From Chromatiales bacterium (GTDB lineage Bacteria > Pseudomonadota > Gammaproteobacteria > UBA6429 > Thiohalophilaceae), in NCBI GenBank assembly GCA_027076325.1, contig JALTJZ010000014.1, positions 16,088 through 80,087 on the forward strand: DNA of 64,000 nucleotides, in the 5' to 3' direction. Position numbers and translations under genes: made by a program. A model generated the notes under the pieces. The model had not been told where the DNA came from. It worked only from the letters and a program-made list of their open reading frames with translations, and did no database searches. Positions 34,215 to 43,184 of the stretch are shown here, piece after piece; position 1 is the stretch's first letter; each line of letters opens with the position of its first letter.

Positions 34215-34222
34215 AAAGCTGT

Positions 34223-35074
34223 ATGAATAATAATAACGTTATGAGTGTTGATGTGGAGGACTATTACCAGGTTTCCGCCTTTGCCAAATCAGTTGCAACC
34301 ACCGAATGGGAACAGCACGAGTCGCGAGTAGTTGCTAATACTCAGCGGTTACTTGATTTGTTCGCAGAAAAAAAGGTTAAAGCAACTTTTTTTGTTTTAG
34401 GCTGGGTAGCCGATCGCGAACCACAACTTGTTAAAGATATACACAGCCAGGGGCATGAAATAGCCAGCCATGGTTACAGTCACCAACTTATTTATAATCA
34501 GACACCTGATATTTTTAAATCTGAAACGATTAAATCCAAACAGTTACTGGAGGATTTAATTGGTGAAGAAGTACTGGGTTACCGTGCTGCGAGTTATTCT
34601 ATTACCAAGCGCAATTTATGGGCTCTGGATATTCTGGCTGAAGCCGGCTTTACATATGATTCCAGTATTTTTCCTATACGGCATGATCGTTATGGTATTG
34701 CAGATGCAAAAACAATCCCGCATAAACTGATGACACCAAATGGTGCTGAACTGATCGAGTTTCCATTAACAACGCGTCGCATAGGTAATTTAAATATACC
34801 GGTTGCAGGTGGCGGTTATTTCCGTTTATATCCTTACTTTTTAACGCGATATTTTTTGAAGGCAGTTAATAAAAAGCAGGATGAGCAGTTTGTTTTTTAT
34901 CTGCATCCGTGGGAAGTAGATCCTGAGCAGCCCCGTATTGAAGCAAGCTGGTTTTCAAAATTCCGCCACTATAATAATCTCGAAAAGTGTGAGTCGCGAT
35001 TAAACAATTTAATGGATGACTTTAATTTTACAACAATGAAAACCGTATTAGCGGATCTGAATCTTTTGCAGTAA
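34223..35074 (+). CDS. Polysaccharide deacetylase (XrtA-associated)
   Basis: The 283-residue NodB-type deacetylase has the catalytic Asp/metal motif MSVDVEDYYQV near the N-terminus, the metal-binding HEIASHGYSHQLIY (SHGYSH), GYRAASYSI and the C-terminal FYLHPWEVDPEQPR. These are characteristic of the PEP-CTERM-associated polysaccharide deacetylase group. It has no signal peptide, so it probably acts on the cytoplasmic precursor or needs another route. It would remove N-acetyl groups from the exopolysaccharide. The neighbouring FemAB-like gene follows after 12 nt. Confidence 0.92.
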   Translation: MNNNNVMSVDVEDYYQVSAFAKSVATTEWEQHESRVVANTQRLLDLFAEKKVKATFFVLGWVADREPQLVKDIHSQGHEIASHGYSHQLIYNQTPDIFKSETIKSKQLLEDLIGEEVLGYRAASYSITKRNLWALDILAEAGFTYDSSIFPIRHDRYGIADAKTIPHKLMTPNGAELIEFPLTTRRIGNLNIPVAGGGYFRLYPYFLTRYFLKAVNKKQDEQFVFYLHPWEVDPEQPRIEASWFSKFRHYNNLEKCESRLNNLMDDFNFTTMKTVLADLNLLQ

Positions 35075-35086
35075 TGGTTATATTTA

Positions 35087-36139
35087 ATGAATTATGGACT
35101 CATTGACTTCGGTCATACTCAGGATGATAGTGTAAAAATAAAGCAATGGGATGAGTATGTTTATTCTCATCCTGCTGGTAGCATTTATCACTTAACGGCA
35201 TGGCAATCTATCATCTCCAGACAATTCGGGCACAACAGCCATTATCTTTACTCACTTGATGACAATCAAAAAATAAATGCAGCGCTTCCTGTTGTGCAGT
35301 TAAAAAGCCATCTATTTGGTAATTATATGGTGTCTGTACCTTACTTTAATTATGGTGGTGCACTGGCAGATACTTCTCAACTTGCAATTGGCTTAATGGC
35401 CGAAGCGGGAAATATTGCGCAGCAAAACAATGCAAGCCATATTGAGTTCCGTGATATGCAAGCATATGAGGGCAACTGGGGTTTACGTGAAGACAAAGTC
35501 GTGATGTTATTAGACTTGCCTGCTGAATCCGAAACATTATGGAAAGATATTGGTACCAAAGTACGCGCGCAAATTAAACGCCCACAACGTGAACCGGTGA
35601 GCGTGAAGCATGGCGGCCTGGATTTACTTGGCGACTTTTACCAGGTCTTTGCGAAAAACATGCGTGACCTGGGTACGCCTGTTTACTCCAAATCATTTTT
35701 TAAATCCATTTTAGAAACCTTTCCTGATAATGCGCATATTGTTTGTGTTTATCATAATAGCAAACCGGCAGCGGCAGGTTTTTTGCTCGGCTATAAAAAC
35801 CGCATGGAAATCCCATGGGCATCGGCGTTACGAGAATTTAATCGTATTAGTGTGAACATGCTGCTGTATTGGGAGGTATTAAAGTATTCGATAGAGCAAG
35901 GCTATGCACAGTTTGATTTTGGTCGCTCGACAATGAATGCGGGAACCTATCGGTTTAAAAAACAGTGGGGGGCAAAACCACGGCAATGCTACTGGCATTA
36001 CTGGCTTGCTGATGGTGAGGATGTACCTAAACTGAACCCAGATAACCCAAAGTATAAATTAGTGATTGGCATCTGGCAGAAATTGCCAGTTTGGTTAACT
36101 AAAATAATTGGCCCGCCGATAGTTAAAAATCTTCCTTAA
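35087..36139 (+). CDS. FemAB/GNAT-like protein of the XrtA EPS system
   Basis: The 350-residue protein has a FemAB-like double GNAT fold. W-Q-S-I-I-S-R-Q-F-G appears near residue 40, VPYFNYGGALAD near 84, KVRAQIKRP near 157, then IPWASALREFNRISVNMLLYWEVL and DFGRSTMNAGTYRFKKQWGA. It matches the PEP-CTERM/exosortase-associated FemAB family. FemAB proteins transfer aminoacyl groups from tRNA to peptidoglycan precursors; here an aminoacyl or acyl transfer to the polysaccharide is possible but unproven. It is the last gene of the EPS block and ends 3 nt before the stop of the convergent LysR gene. Glycosyltransferases and the polymerase/flippase are not in this block. Confidence 0.9.
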   Translation: MNYGLIDFGHTQDDSVKIKQWDEYVYSHPAGSIYHLTAWQSIISRQFGHNSHYLYSLDDNQKINAALPVVQLKSHLFGNYMVSVPYFNYGGALADTSQLAIGLMAEAGNIAQQNNASHIEFRDMQAYEGNWGLREDKVVMLLDLPAESETLWKDIGTKVRAQIKRPQREPVSVKHGGLDLLGDFYQVFAKNMRDLGTPVYSKSFFKSILETFPDNAHIVCVYHNSKPAAAGFLLGYKNRMEIPWASALREFNRISVNMLLYWEVLKYSIEQGYAQFDFGRSTMNAGTYRFKKQWGAKPRQCYWHYWLADGEDVPKLNPDNPKYKLVIGIWQKLPVWLTKIIGPPIVKNLP

Positions 36140-36142
36140 GTT

Positions 36143-37012
36143 TTATTGTTTCTGCGTTAATAAATAGTTAATTAAAGCCTGTGCTGGATTGGATAAGCTA
36201 TGTTTCGCGTGCCAGACAATGCCCAGCTTTCGATTCAGTGTTGTTGCCGGCGCCTTTAAAACCTGTAATTTCGAATCGACCATTGATGTAGGTAATACGC
36301 CCCAGCCAAGCCCAACCTGAATTAACATTTTTATGGTTTCTAAATAGTTCGTTGACATTTTTATATTTAATTCAAGATCTTTCTGTGCAAATAAATTCTG
36401 GATAACTTCACGTGTAAACGTGCCATGTGAAGGTAATACCGCAGGGTAACGTGTTAATTTTTTAAGATTGGTTTTCTGTTTACCTAGTTCATGCTTTTTA
36501 TTAACAACAAAAGATAGTGGATCATCCCATATTAATTCCTGTTTTAAATTAGCTATTTTCGTTAAAGGTAAAGTGACAATCGCCAGTTCAATTTCACCCT
36601 GTTCAACTAACTTGCAGGCATCTTCTGAGTCCATAAAATCAATCGCCAGATCAACATCCGGGTAGCTTGCAACATAATGGGTTAGAACCGAGGGCAACCG
36701 ATGTAAACCAATGTGGTGGCTGGTTGCAATTTTAAGTTTACCCTGTGTGGCTGTGGATAAATTGGCAATGCTTTGTCGGGCATTATCAATTTCTTTTAAA
36801 ATGACTTGAGCATGTTGTTGCAGTGTTTTGCCAGCGTCGGTTAAGCGCACCTTTCTGCCAATACGGTCAAATAATGGCATATCCAGTTCCGCTTCAAGTG
36901 CCGCAATGCGTTTACTGATGGCCGGTTGGGTAATAAATAATTCGGCTGACGATAATGAGAATGAGCCGGTTTTAGCGATGCTTACAAAGGCTTTTAGGTT
37001 GGCAATGTCCAT
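36143..37012 (-). CDS. LysR-type regulator divergent from leuCDB
   Basis: The 289-residue protein has an N-terminal winged HTH (LKAFVSIAKTGSFSLSSAEL, TQPAISKRIAALEAELDM, LFDRIGRKVRLTDAGKTL) and a C-terminal substrate-binding domain (KIATSHHIGLHRLPSVL onward). It is divergently oriented from leuC, with a shared 129-nt control region. LysR regulators in this position occur in Pseudomonas and related bacteria and probably control the leu genes. The effector is unknown; a leucine-pathway intermediate is a reasonable guess. A 17-nt palindrome just upstream (37033-37049) has the T-N11-A look of a LysR site. Confidence 0.88.
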   Translation of the reverse strand: MDIANLKAFVSIAKTGSFSLSSAELFITQPAISKRIAALEAELDMPLFDRIGRKVRLTDAGKTLQQHAQVILKEIDNARQSIANLSTATQGKLKIATSHHIGLHRLPSVLTHYVASYPDVDLAIDFMDSEDACKLVEQGEIELAIVTLPLTKIANLKQELIWDDPLSFVVNKKHELGKQKTNLKKLTRYPAVLPSHGTFTREVIQNLFAQKDLELNIKMSTNYLETIKMLIQVGLGWGVLPTSMVDSKLQVLKAPATTLNRKLGIVWHAKHSLSNPAQALINYLLTQKQ

Positions 37013-37032
37013 GCTATTTTGTATGTTTTATA

Positions 37033-37049
37033 TATAACATTAAGTTATA
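37033..37049. promoter_or_regulatory. Probable LysR operator
   Basis: TATAAC, a 5-nt centre (ATTAA) and GTTATA form a perfect inverted repeat, centred about 29 nt from the lysR start and about 45 nt upstream of the leuC -10 site. The spacing places it as an activator site for leuC and an autoregulatory site for lysR. Confidence 0.6.
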
Positions 37050-37070
37050 GTTAAAATGAAAATAATGAAT

Positions 37071-37099
37071 TTGAGTAATAATAGTCTGAGCGCTATAAT
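37071..37099 (+). promoter_or_regulatory. Sigma-70 promoter for leuCDB
   Basis: TTGAGT (37071-37076), an exact 17-nt spacer and TATAAT (37094-37099) form a near-consensus promoter about 43 nt before the leuC GTG. It lies downstream of the LysR-type palindrome, as expected for an activated promoter. Confidence 0.75.
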
Positions 37100-37141
37100 T
37101 TGTCCAGTTGATTTGCAAAGTAAAGATTGAGGGCACGGACA

Positions 37142-38542
37142 GTGGCAAAGACGTTATACGATAAGTTGTGGGAATCGCATGTTGTTCGCGACAACGGGGA
37201 TGGCACTTGCCTGTTATATATTGATCGTCACCTGGTGCATGAAGTGACATCACCACAAGCTTTTGAGGGTTTACGTTTAGCGGGGCGCAAACCATGGCGG
37301 GTTGATGCCAATCTGGCGACCCCTGATCACAACGTGCCCACGACTGATCGTGCGCAGGGTATTAGTGATCCAGTTGCACGCTTACAGGTTGAAACGCTGG
37401 AAACAAATTGCCGTGATTTTAATATCACTGAATTTACCATGGATGATATTCGTCAGGGTATCGTCCATGTGATCAGCCCGGAACAGGGTGCGACCTTACC
37501 CGGAATGACCTTAGTTTGTGGCGATTCACATACTTCAACGCACGGTGCTCTGGGCGCGTTAGCCTTTGGTATCGGGACATCCGAAGTGGAGCATGTCTTA
37601 GCCACGCAATGTCTGGTGCAAAAGAAATCAAAATCCATGCTGGTGAAAGTTGAAGGTGAAACACCGGATGCGGTCACGGGTAAAGATATTATTCTGGCCA
37701 TTATTGAAAAAATCGGCACGGCCGGTGGCACTGGTTATGCTATTGAATTTGCTGGTAAGGCCATTCGTGATTTGTCGATAGAAGGGCGGATGACCTTATG
37801 CAACATGGCAATAGAAGCCGGTGCGCGAGCAGGCATGGTTGCGGTCGATGATAAAACAATTGAGTATGTGAAGGGGCGTCCTTATGCACCCTCGGCGGCA
37901 ATGTGGGAACAGGCCGTTGCCGACTGGAAAAATTTGGTTTCGGATAGTGATGCCATTTTTGATAAAGTGATTGAACTGGATGTTGAACAAATGCAACCCA
38001 TGGTGACATGGGGAACGTCGCCGGAAATGGTAACAAGTATTAGCGGCAGTGTACCGGCTGTAAAAAGTTTTACCGATACAGTAAAGCAGGAAGGCGTGAA
38101 CGCGGCATTAAATTATATGGGACTGGAAGAAAACACCGCTATTAGCGATATTTATCTGGATAAGGTATTTATTGGTTCCTGCACTAATTCACGAATTGAA
38201 GATTTGCGTGCTGCTGCGGCAGTTGCTAAAGGGCGAAAGGTCGCGGCTAACATTAAACTCGCCATGGTGGTGCCGGGTTCAGGTTTGGTTAAACAACAAG
38301 CTGAGCGTGAAGGGTTGGATAAAATCTTTATTGAAGCCGGTTTTGAATGGCGTGAACCGGGTTGCTCAATGTGCCTGGCCATGAATGCCGATAAACTGGA
38401 AGCAGGTGAACGCTGTGCGTCTACTTCAAACCGAAATTTTGAAGGGCGACAGGGGCAAGGTGGGCGAACCCATTTAGTCAGTCCGGCAATGGCTGCTGCC
38501 GCTGCGGTTAAAGGACACTTTGTTGATGTACGCAAGTTATAA
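37142..38542 (+). CDS. leuC: 3-isopropylmalate dehydratase large subunit LeuC
   Basis: LeuC with LeuD isomerises 2- to 3-isopropylmalate in leucine synthesis using a 4Fe-4S cluster. The 466-residue protein has [32 protein letters not shown] (described here by its halves [13 protein letters not shown] and [13 protein letters not shown]), and the cluster Cys residues in FIGSCTNSR and [13 protein letters not shown] 37142 is chosen since GAGGG lies 9 nt upstream; the open frame reaches TTG 37127 but that overlaps the ribosome site. leuD follows after 15 nt. leuA is not in the window. Confidence 0.97.
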   Translation: MAKTLYDKLWESHVVRDNGDGTCLLYIDRHLVHEVTSPQAFEGLRLAGRKPWRVDANLATPDHNVPTTDRAQGISDPVARLQVETLETNCRDFNITEFTMDDIRQGIVHVISPEQGATLPGMTLVCGDSHTSTHGALGALAFGIGTSEVEHVLATQCLVQKKSKSMLVKVEGETPDAVTGKDIILAIIEKIGTAGGTGYAIEFAGKAIRDLSIEGRMTLCNMAIEAGARAGMVAVDDKTIEYVKGRPYAPSAAMWEQAVADWKNLVSDSDAIFDKVIELDVEQMQPMVTWGTSPEMVTSISGSVPAVKSFTDTVKQEGVNAALNYMGLEENTAISDIYLDKVFIGSCTNSRIEDLRAAAAVAKGRKVAANIKLAMVVPGSGLVKQQAEREGLDKIFIEAGFEWREPGCSMCLAMNADKLEAGERCASTSNRNFEGRQGQGGRTHLVSPAMAAAAAVKGHFVDVRKL

Positions 38543-38557
38543 GAGCAGGAGCAGAAT

Positions 38558-39196
38558 ATGGAAAAATTAAACACAGTAGAAGGTATTGTTGCTCCAATGG
38601 ATCGGCCTAATGTCGACACCGATGCGATTATTCCCAAGCAGTTTTTAAAATCAATTAAGCGTAGCGGTTTTGGGCCAAATTTATTTGATGAATGGCGTTA
38701 TCTCGATCACGGTGAGCCGGGTATGGACAACAGTGGACGGCCATTAAATCCTGATTTTGTTCTGAACCAGCCACGCTATGCCGGTGCTAATATTCTGATT
38801 GCGCGGGAAAACTTTGGTTGTGGTTCCAGCCGTGAACATGCACCCTGGGCATTACTGGATTATGGCTTTAGAGTTGTGATTGCTCCGAGTTATGCTGATA
38901 TCTTTTTCAATAATTGTTTTAAGAATGGTATTTTACCGATTGTTCTGTCCGAAAATGAAGTGGATAGTATTTTTTCTGAAATAGCCGCAACTGAAGGTTA
39001 CCAGTTAAAAGTGGATTTAAGCGCGCAAACAATCACCAAACCAGGTGGTGATGTACTTCATTTTGAAGTGGATGAATTTCGCAAGCACTGTTTAATAAAC
39101 GGATTAGATGATATTGGCATGACATTAGAGCATATTGACGATATTAAAGCATACGAGCAACAGCGTGCGAAGCAAGCGCCGTGGTTGTTTAGTTAA
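38558..39196 (+). CDS. leuD: 3-isopropylmalate dehydratase small subunit LeuD
   Basis: This is the swivelling small subunit of isopropylmalate isomerase, 212 residues, the normal length for the bacterial enzyme. Signatures include [18 protein letters not shown], the substrate loop [19 protein letters not shown] and [21 protein letters not shown] precedes the ATG. It is separated from leuB by a 147-nt gap that contains a 67-nt inverted repeat. Confidence 0.97.
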   Translation: MEKLNTVEGIVAPMDRPNVDTDAIIPKQFLKSIKRSGFGPNLFDEWRYLDHGEPGMDNSGRPLNPDFVLNQPRYAGANILIARENFGCGSSREHAPWALLDYGFRVVIAPSYADIFFNNCFKNGILPIVLSENEVDSIFSEIAATEGYQLKVDLSAQTITKPGGDVLHFEVDEFRKHCLINGLDDIGMTLEHIDDIKAYEQQRAKQAPWLFS

Positions 39197-39214
39197 TTGT
39201 TATTAGCACAAAAA

Positions 39215-39281
39215 AAGATTGCTTCGCTATCGCTCGCAATGGCCTAATTTTTGTCATTGCGAGCGATAGCGAAGCAATCTT
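39215..39281. repeat. REP-like perfect inverted repeat between leuD and leuB
   Basis: Two 27-nt arms (39215-39241 and 39255-39281) are perfect reverse complements around a 13-nt loop. The arm contains CATTGCGAGCGATAGCGAAG, the widespread intergenic ATTGCGAGCGAAGCGAAGCAATC type of dispersed repeat known from many bacteria. A third, decayed arm lies after leuB. The element could form a strong RNA hairpin between leuD and leuB. Confidence 0.9.
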
Positions 39282-39343
39282 GCTAAGTATAGAAGCCACA
39301 TTGGAAAAATACAGATTAAACTGTAGATGTTAACAGGATATAA

Positions 39344-40420
39344 ATGATGACAAAGAAAATAGCAGTACTCCCCGGTGATGGTATTGGTCAGGAAATCGTT
39401 GCCGAAGCAGTAAAAGTAATCGATCGATTAAAACAAGCCTATGGCCTGGATGTTGAACTCGAACAGGGACTGGTCGGTGGTTCAGCCTACGATAAAACAG
39501 GCTCACCGTTACCGGAAGAAACACTTCAATTAGCAAGAGAGTCTGATTCAATTCTGCTTGGTGCAGTTGGTGGTTATAAATGGGAGTCGCTGGATATTGC
39601 CGTGCGACCGGAAAAAGGTTTATTAGGTTTGCGAGCCGAACTTGAATTGTTTGCTAACTTACGCCCAGCAATTTTATACCCACAGCTTGCCGATGCTTCT
39701 ACCTTAAAACCCGAAGTGGTATCTGGTCTGGATATTATGATTGTGCGTGAGTTAACTGGTGGCATTTATTTTGGACAACCACGCGGTATTCGTACCCTCG
39801 ATAATGGTGAACGCGAAGGTTATAACACGCTGGTTTACCGTGAGTCAGAGATCAGCCGAATTGCTAAAGTTGCGTTTGATATTGCAGCGAAACGTGATAA
39901 CCGTGTTTGCTCGGTCGATAAAGCCAATGTACTGGAATGCACCGAACTGTGGCGTGAGGTTGTTAACAAAGAAGCACAGCGTTTCAGTAATATTGAACTG
40001 AGTCATATGTATGTGGATAACGCAGCAATGCAACTGGTGCGTGAACCAAAACAATTTGATGTGATGGTCACAACCAATATGTTTGGTGACATCCTATCCG
40101 ATTGTGCTGCTATGCTGACCGGTTCTATCGGTATGCTGCCATCGGCATCACTGGATATCAATAGTAAAGGCATGTATGAACCCATTCATGGTTCAGCACC
40201 GGATATTGCTGGCAAGAATATAGCCAATCCACTTGCCACTATCCTGTCAGTTGCAATGATGCTGCGCTATTCCTTAAATGACGCTGAAAATGCCGACCGT
40301 ATCGAAACTGCAGTGAATAAAGTACTGGATGATGGTTTGCGTACGCAGGATATTTATAGCGATGGCATGAAAAAGGTGAGCACGTCTGAAATGGGTGATG
40401 CGGTTTTAGCCGGGTTATAA
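39344..40420 (+). CDS. leuB: 3-isopropylmalate dehydrogenase LeuB
   Basis: LeuB oxidatively decarboxylates 3-isopropylmalate with NAD. The 358-residue protein has the N-terminal [21 protein letters not shown] (VLPGDGIG), [15 protein letters not shown], the Lys/Asp active-site region [16 protein letters not shown], and the metal/NAD-binding [17 protein letters not shown] and [15 protein letters not shown]. Two in-frame ATGs open the gene (39344, 39347). It is flanked on both sides by copies of the REP-like repeat. The long gap after leuD suggests possible separate control of expression. Confidence 0.97.
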   Translation: MMTKKIAVLPGDGIGQEIVAEAVKVIDRLKQAYGLDVELEQGLVGGSAYDKTGSPLPEETLQLARESDSILLGAVGGYKWESLDIAVRPEKGLLGLRAELELFANLRPAILYPQLADASTLKPEVVSGLDIMIVRELTGGIYFGQPRGIRTLDNGEREGYNTLVYRESEISRIAKVAFDIAAKRDNRVCSVDKANVLECTELWREVVNKEAQRFSNIELSHMYVDNAAMQLVREPKQFDVMVTTNMFGDILSDCAAMLTGSIGMLPSASLDINSKGMYEPIHGSAPDIAGKNIANPLATILSVAMMLRYSLNDAENADRIETAVNKVLDDGLRTQDIYSDGMKKVSTSEMGDAVLAGL

Positions 40421-40479
40421 TTGCATTTAAGCAATAAAAGCTGGCTTATTATTTTATGGTATGAGATGGGTATTAGTTT

Positions 40480-40515
40480 GTCATTGCGAGCGATAGCGCG
40501 GTAATCCTGTCTTGC
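40480..40515 (+). repeat. Decayed third arm of the REP-like repeat after leuB
   Basis: TCATTGCGAGCGATAGCG at 40481-40498 is identical to the right arm at 39254-39271. It then diverges (CGGTAATCCT in place of AAGCAATCTT). TTGCAATGA shortly downstream (40512-40520) may be the remains of the opposite arm. This supports a mobile or recombining intergenic element at leuB. Confidence 0.75.
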
Positions 40516-40645
40516 AATGAGCAAGGCTGTGATATTTAAAAGTTAGCGGAACAGGAATAATTTAGGGTATAAAAACGCATGGATTTACCTTTTCTTCGTA
40601 CTCTTTGTGGTAATTTAAAAATTAAAGTAATAAAGGAATAAAATA

Positions 40646-41758
40646 ATGAAACGTGTAGGTTTTGTCGGTTGGCGCGGTATGGTGGGCTCTGTTCTTATGC
40701 AACGGATGCAGGATGAAAATGACTTTAGCGATATTGAACCGGTTTTTTTTACAACATCACAAACCGGCCAGCCTGGTCCTGATGTGGGTAAAGACGTTGT
40801 CAGCTTAAAAAATGCCAAAGACATCAATGAGCTCAGTGTCATGGATATCATCGTCACGTGTCAGGGGGGAGACTATACCAAAGATGTTTATGCTTCATTA
40901 CGCAAATCGGGTTGGGATGGTTACTGGATTGATGCTGCATCGTCTTTGCGTATGGAGGATGAAAGTATTATCGTTCTGGATCCGGTTAATAAAAATGTAA
41001 TTACTGAAGGTATTCAATCGGGTATTAAAACTTACGTGGGTGGCAACTGCACGGTCAGTTTAATGTTAATGGCCGTGGGTGGATTATTCGAAAAAGATCT
41101 GGTTGAATGGATTACGCCGATGACTTATCAGGCCGCTTCCGGTGCGGGCGCTCGCAATATGCGTGAGCTCATTCGTCAGATGGGTGCAATTAACGATAAT
41201 GTCAAAGCGCTCAATGAGGATCCTGCATCCGCCATTCTGGAAATTGACAAGAATGTGACCGACTTTATACGTAGTGATGCCTACCCAACCGAGCAATGGC
41301 CTGCACCGTTAGCGGCAAGCTTAATCCCATGGATTGATGTGCCACTCGAAAGCGGCCAGACCAAAGAAGAATGGAAAGCACAGGTTGAAACCAACAAAAT
41401 ATTAGGCCGTTCCGATAATCCGGTACCTATTGATGGCTTGTGCGTGCGCATTGGAGCCATGCGCTGTCATTCACAGGCCTTAACTATCAAGATGAAGCAG
41501 GATGTCCCGCTCGATGAAATCAACGACATGCTTGCACAGCATAATGATTGGGTTAAAGTGGTAAGCAATGAACCGGCGGTAACAATAAAAGAGCTGACAC
41601 CCGCTGCCATCACTGGCACATTGACTGTACCGGTTGGCCGTATGCGCAAACTCTCAATGGGCAATGACTATTTGTCAGCTTTTACCGTCGGTGACCAGTT
41701 ACTGTGGGGTGCTGCCGAACCTTTACGCCGTGTGTTGCGGATTTTGCTGGAAAACTAA
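40646..41758 (+). CDS. asd: Aspartate-semialdehyde dehydrogenase Asd
   Basis: Asd makes aspartate semialdehyde for Lys, Met, Thr and diaminopimelate synthesis. The 370-residue protein has the NADP site [18 protein letters not shown], the catalytic Cys in [13 protein letters not shown] (about 135), [15 protein letters not shown], and the active-site His/Arg in [15 protein letters not shown]. This is the Gram-negative gammaproteobacterial form (about 367-371 residues). The leuCDB-asd order is the conserved arrangement of many gammaproteobacteria. The next expected genes (truA/fimV) are absent and a flagellar operon follows instead. Confidence 0.97.
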   Translation: MKRVGFVGWRGMVGSVLMQRMQDENDFSDIEPVFFTTSQTGQPGPDVGKDVVSLKNAKDINELSVMDIIVTCQGGDYTKDVYASLRKSGWDGYWIDAASSLRMEDESIIVLDPVNKNVITEGIQSGIKTYVGGNCTVSLMLMAVGGLFEKDLVEWITPMTYQAASGAGARNMRELIRQMGAINDNVKALNEDPASAILEIDKNVTDFIRSDAYPTEQWPAPLAASLIPWIDVPLESGQTKEEWKAQVETNKILGRSDNPVPIDGLCVRIGAMRCHSQALTIKMKQDVPLDEINDMLAQHNDWVKVVSNEPAVTIKELTPAAITGTLTVPVGRMRKLSMGNDYLSAFTVGDQLLWGAAEPLRRVLRILLEN

Positions 41759-41912
41759 ATTTTATATCAATGATAGCGTACCTGTTTATTGCGCTTGCGG
41801 CTAAAGGGTGTACTTTCAATCGGTGAGGTTGAAAACAAACGGAAAACGACATAATTCTGACACATCAAAATTTTGAAATTATAAGTCATTGATTTATCAG
41901 GTGTTGAAATTC

Positions 41913-41928
41913 AGGCACAGTTTTTGCT
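41913..41928 (+). promoter_or_regulatory. Sigma-54 promoter for fleSR
   Basis: AGGCACAGTTTTTGCT carries GG (41914-41915) and GC (41926-41927) exactly 10 nt apart and matches TGGCACR-N4-TTGCW at all positions but the first. It lies about 40 nt before the fleS GTG. This fits FleQ/FlrA-type control of fleSR in polar flagellates. Confidence 0.8.
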
Positions 41929-41967
41929 CTAACAACTCTACATTATTACGAGTTGTTGGAGCCCATC

Positions 41968-43158
41968 GTGAAGGCAGAGTCTTTACAAATTAATAACCCG
42001 CATGAATTGCAAGATGCCTTTAAGGCATTTAACGATTTATCGAGCCAGTTATCATCATCGTATTTTGCTTTAGAAGAGCAGGTTGCAACATTAACCGAAG
42101 AGCTTATCGCGACAAAATCTGAGCGTATTAAAGAACTTCAGGAAAAAGAACAACTGGCCAAGCGCCTGGAATCCATCTTACATGCGTTGCCTGCGGGTGT
42201 GGTTGTTCTCGATGGTGAAGGGATTATAACAAGCTATAATGTGATTGCCTTAGAACTTCTGGGGGAGCCATTAGAACAGCAGTCATGGAATAGTGTTTCC
42301 CAACGTGTTTTTGATGTTAAAAACTCGCAACATGAAATCGCATTAAAAAATGGTCGTTGGGTAACATTATCAACCTGCCCGCTAGGGACAGAGCCGGGGC
42401 AAATTATTTTGCTCAATGATGTAACCGAGCAAAAGACATTACAGAATAACTTAAACCAGCAGCAACGTCTGGTAACAATGGGACAAACCGCTGCATCGCT
42501 CGCACATCAAATCCGTACGCCACTTTCTTCGGCTATCCTTTATTCTTCAAACTTAAAACGCCAAAATCTGACAAACAATGATCGTACGGCTCTTAGCGAA
42601 AAATTAATAGCCCGACTGCGTCATTTGGAACACCTGGTCAATGACATGCTGATGTATGCGCGAGGTACAAATGTATCAAATACGGTTTTTTCACTTTCGG
42701 ATCTGGTTACTGAATTATTACAAACCATTGAACCACATATCGAAGCATCACATACGCATTTTGAATGGGAAAACAGAGTTAACAGTGATGCATACCTTAA
42801 AGGAAACCGTCAGATGTTAATCAGTTCATTGATTAATTTGTTTGTTAATGCCATTCAGGCGATGGGAGAAAAAGGGAGGTTGCTACTCAAAACACGTTTA
42901 AATAAAAACAATTTAATTATACAAATCCAGGACAATGGTATAGGTATTAAGGATGAAAATATAAATAGTGTATTTGAACCCTTCTTTACAACAAGAACGG
43001 ATGGTACCGGATTAGGTTTAGCTGTTGTGCGTGCTGTTATACATGCACACAATGGCAAAATATCTGTAGCACAGGTTAAGCCACAGGGAACTGTTTTTAA
43101 TATTGAAGTGCCTTTATTTGAAGAAGATAAAGAAATACAGATACAACAGAGCGCATAA
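41968..43158 (+). CDS. fleS: Flagellar sensor kinase FleS (FlrB)
   Basis: FleS is the cytoplasmic histidine kinase that phosphorylates FleR to turn on class III (hook-basal body) flagellar genes. The protein is about 396 residues without membrane helices. It has an N-terminal coiled coil, a PAS-like domain (about 60-150, AGVVVLDGEGIITSYN), a HisKA with phospho-His in SLAHQIRTPLSSAIL (about 180), and an ATPase domain (NLFVNAIQAM, IQDNGIGIKDENI, GTGLGLAVVRAVI). GTG 41968 is preferred because GGAG lies 6 nt upstream; the open frame starts at TTG 41953. fleR follows after 26 nt. Confidence 0.95.
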   Translation: MKAESLQINNPHELQDAFKAFNDLSSQLSSSYFALEEQVATLTEELIATKSERIKELQEKEQLAKRLESILHALPAGVVVLDGEGIITSYNVIALELLGEPLEQQSWNSVSQRVFDVKNSQHEIALKNGRWVTLSTCPLGTEPGQIILLNDVTEQKTLQNNLNQQQRLVTMGQTAASLAHQIRTPLSSAILYSSNLKRQNLTNNDRTALSEKLIARLRHLEHLVNDMLMYARGTNVSNTVFSLSDLVTELLQTIEPHIEASHTHFEWENRVNSDAYLKGNRQMLISSLINLFVNAIQAMGEKGRLLLKTRLNKNNLIIQIQDNGIGIKDENINSVFEPFFTTRTDGTGLGLAVVRAVIHAHNGKISVAQVKPQGTVFNIEVPLFEEDKEIQIQQSA

Positions 43159-43184
43159 AAAATTAAGGTTAAAGGTAATAAGTA

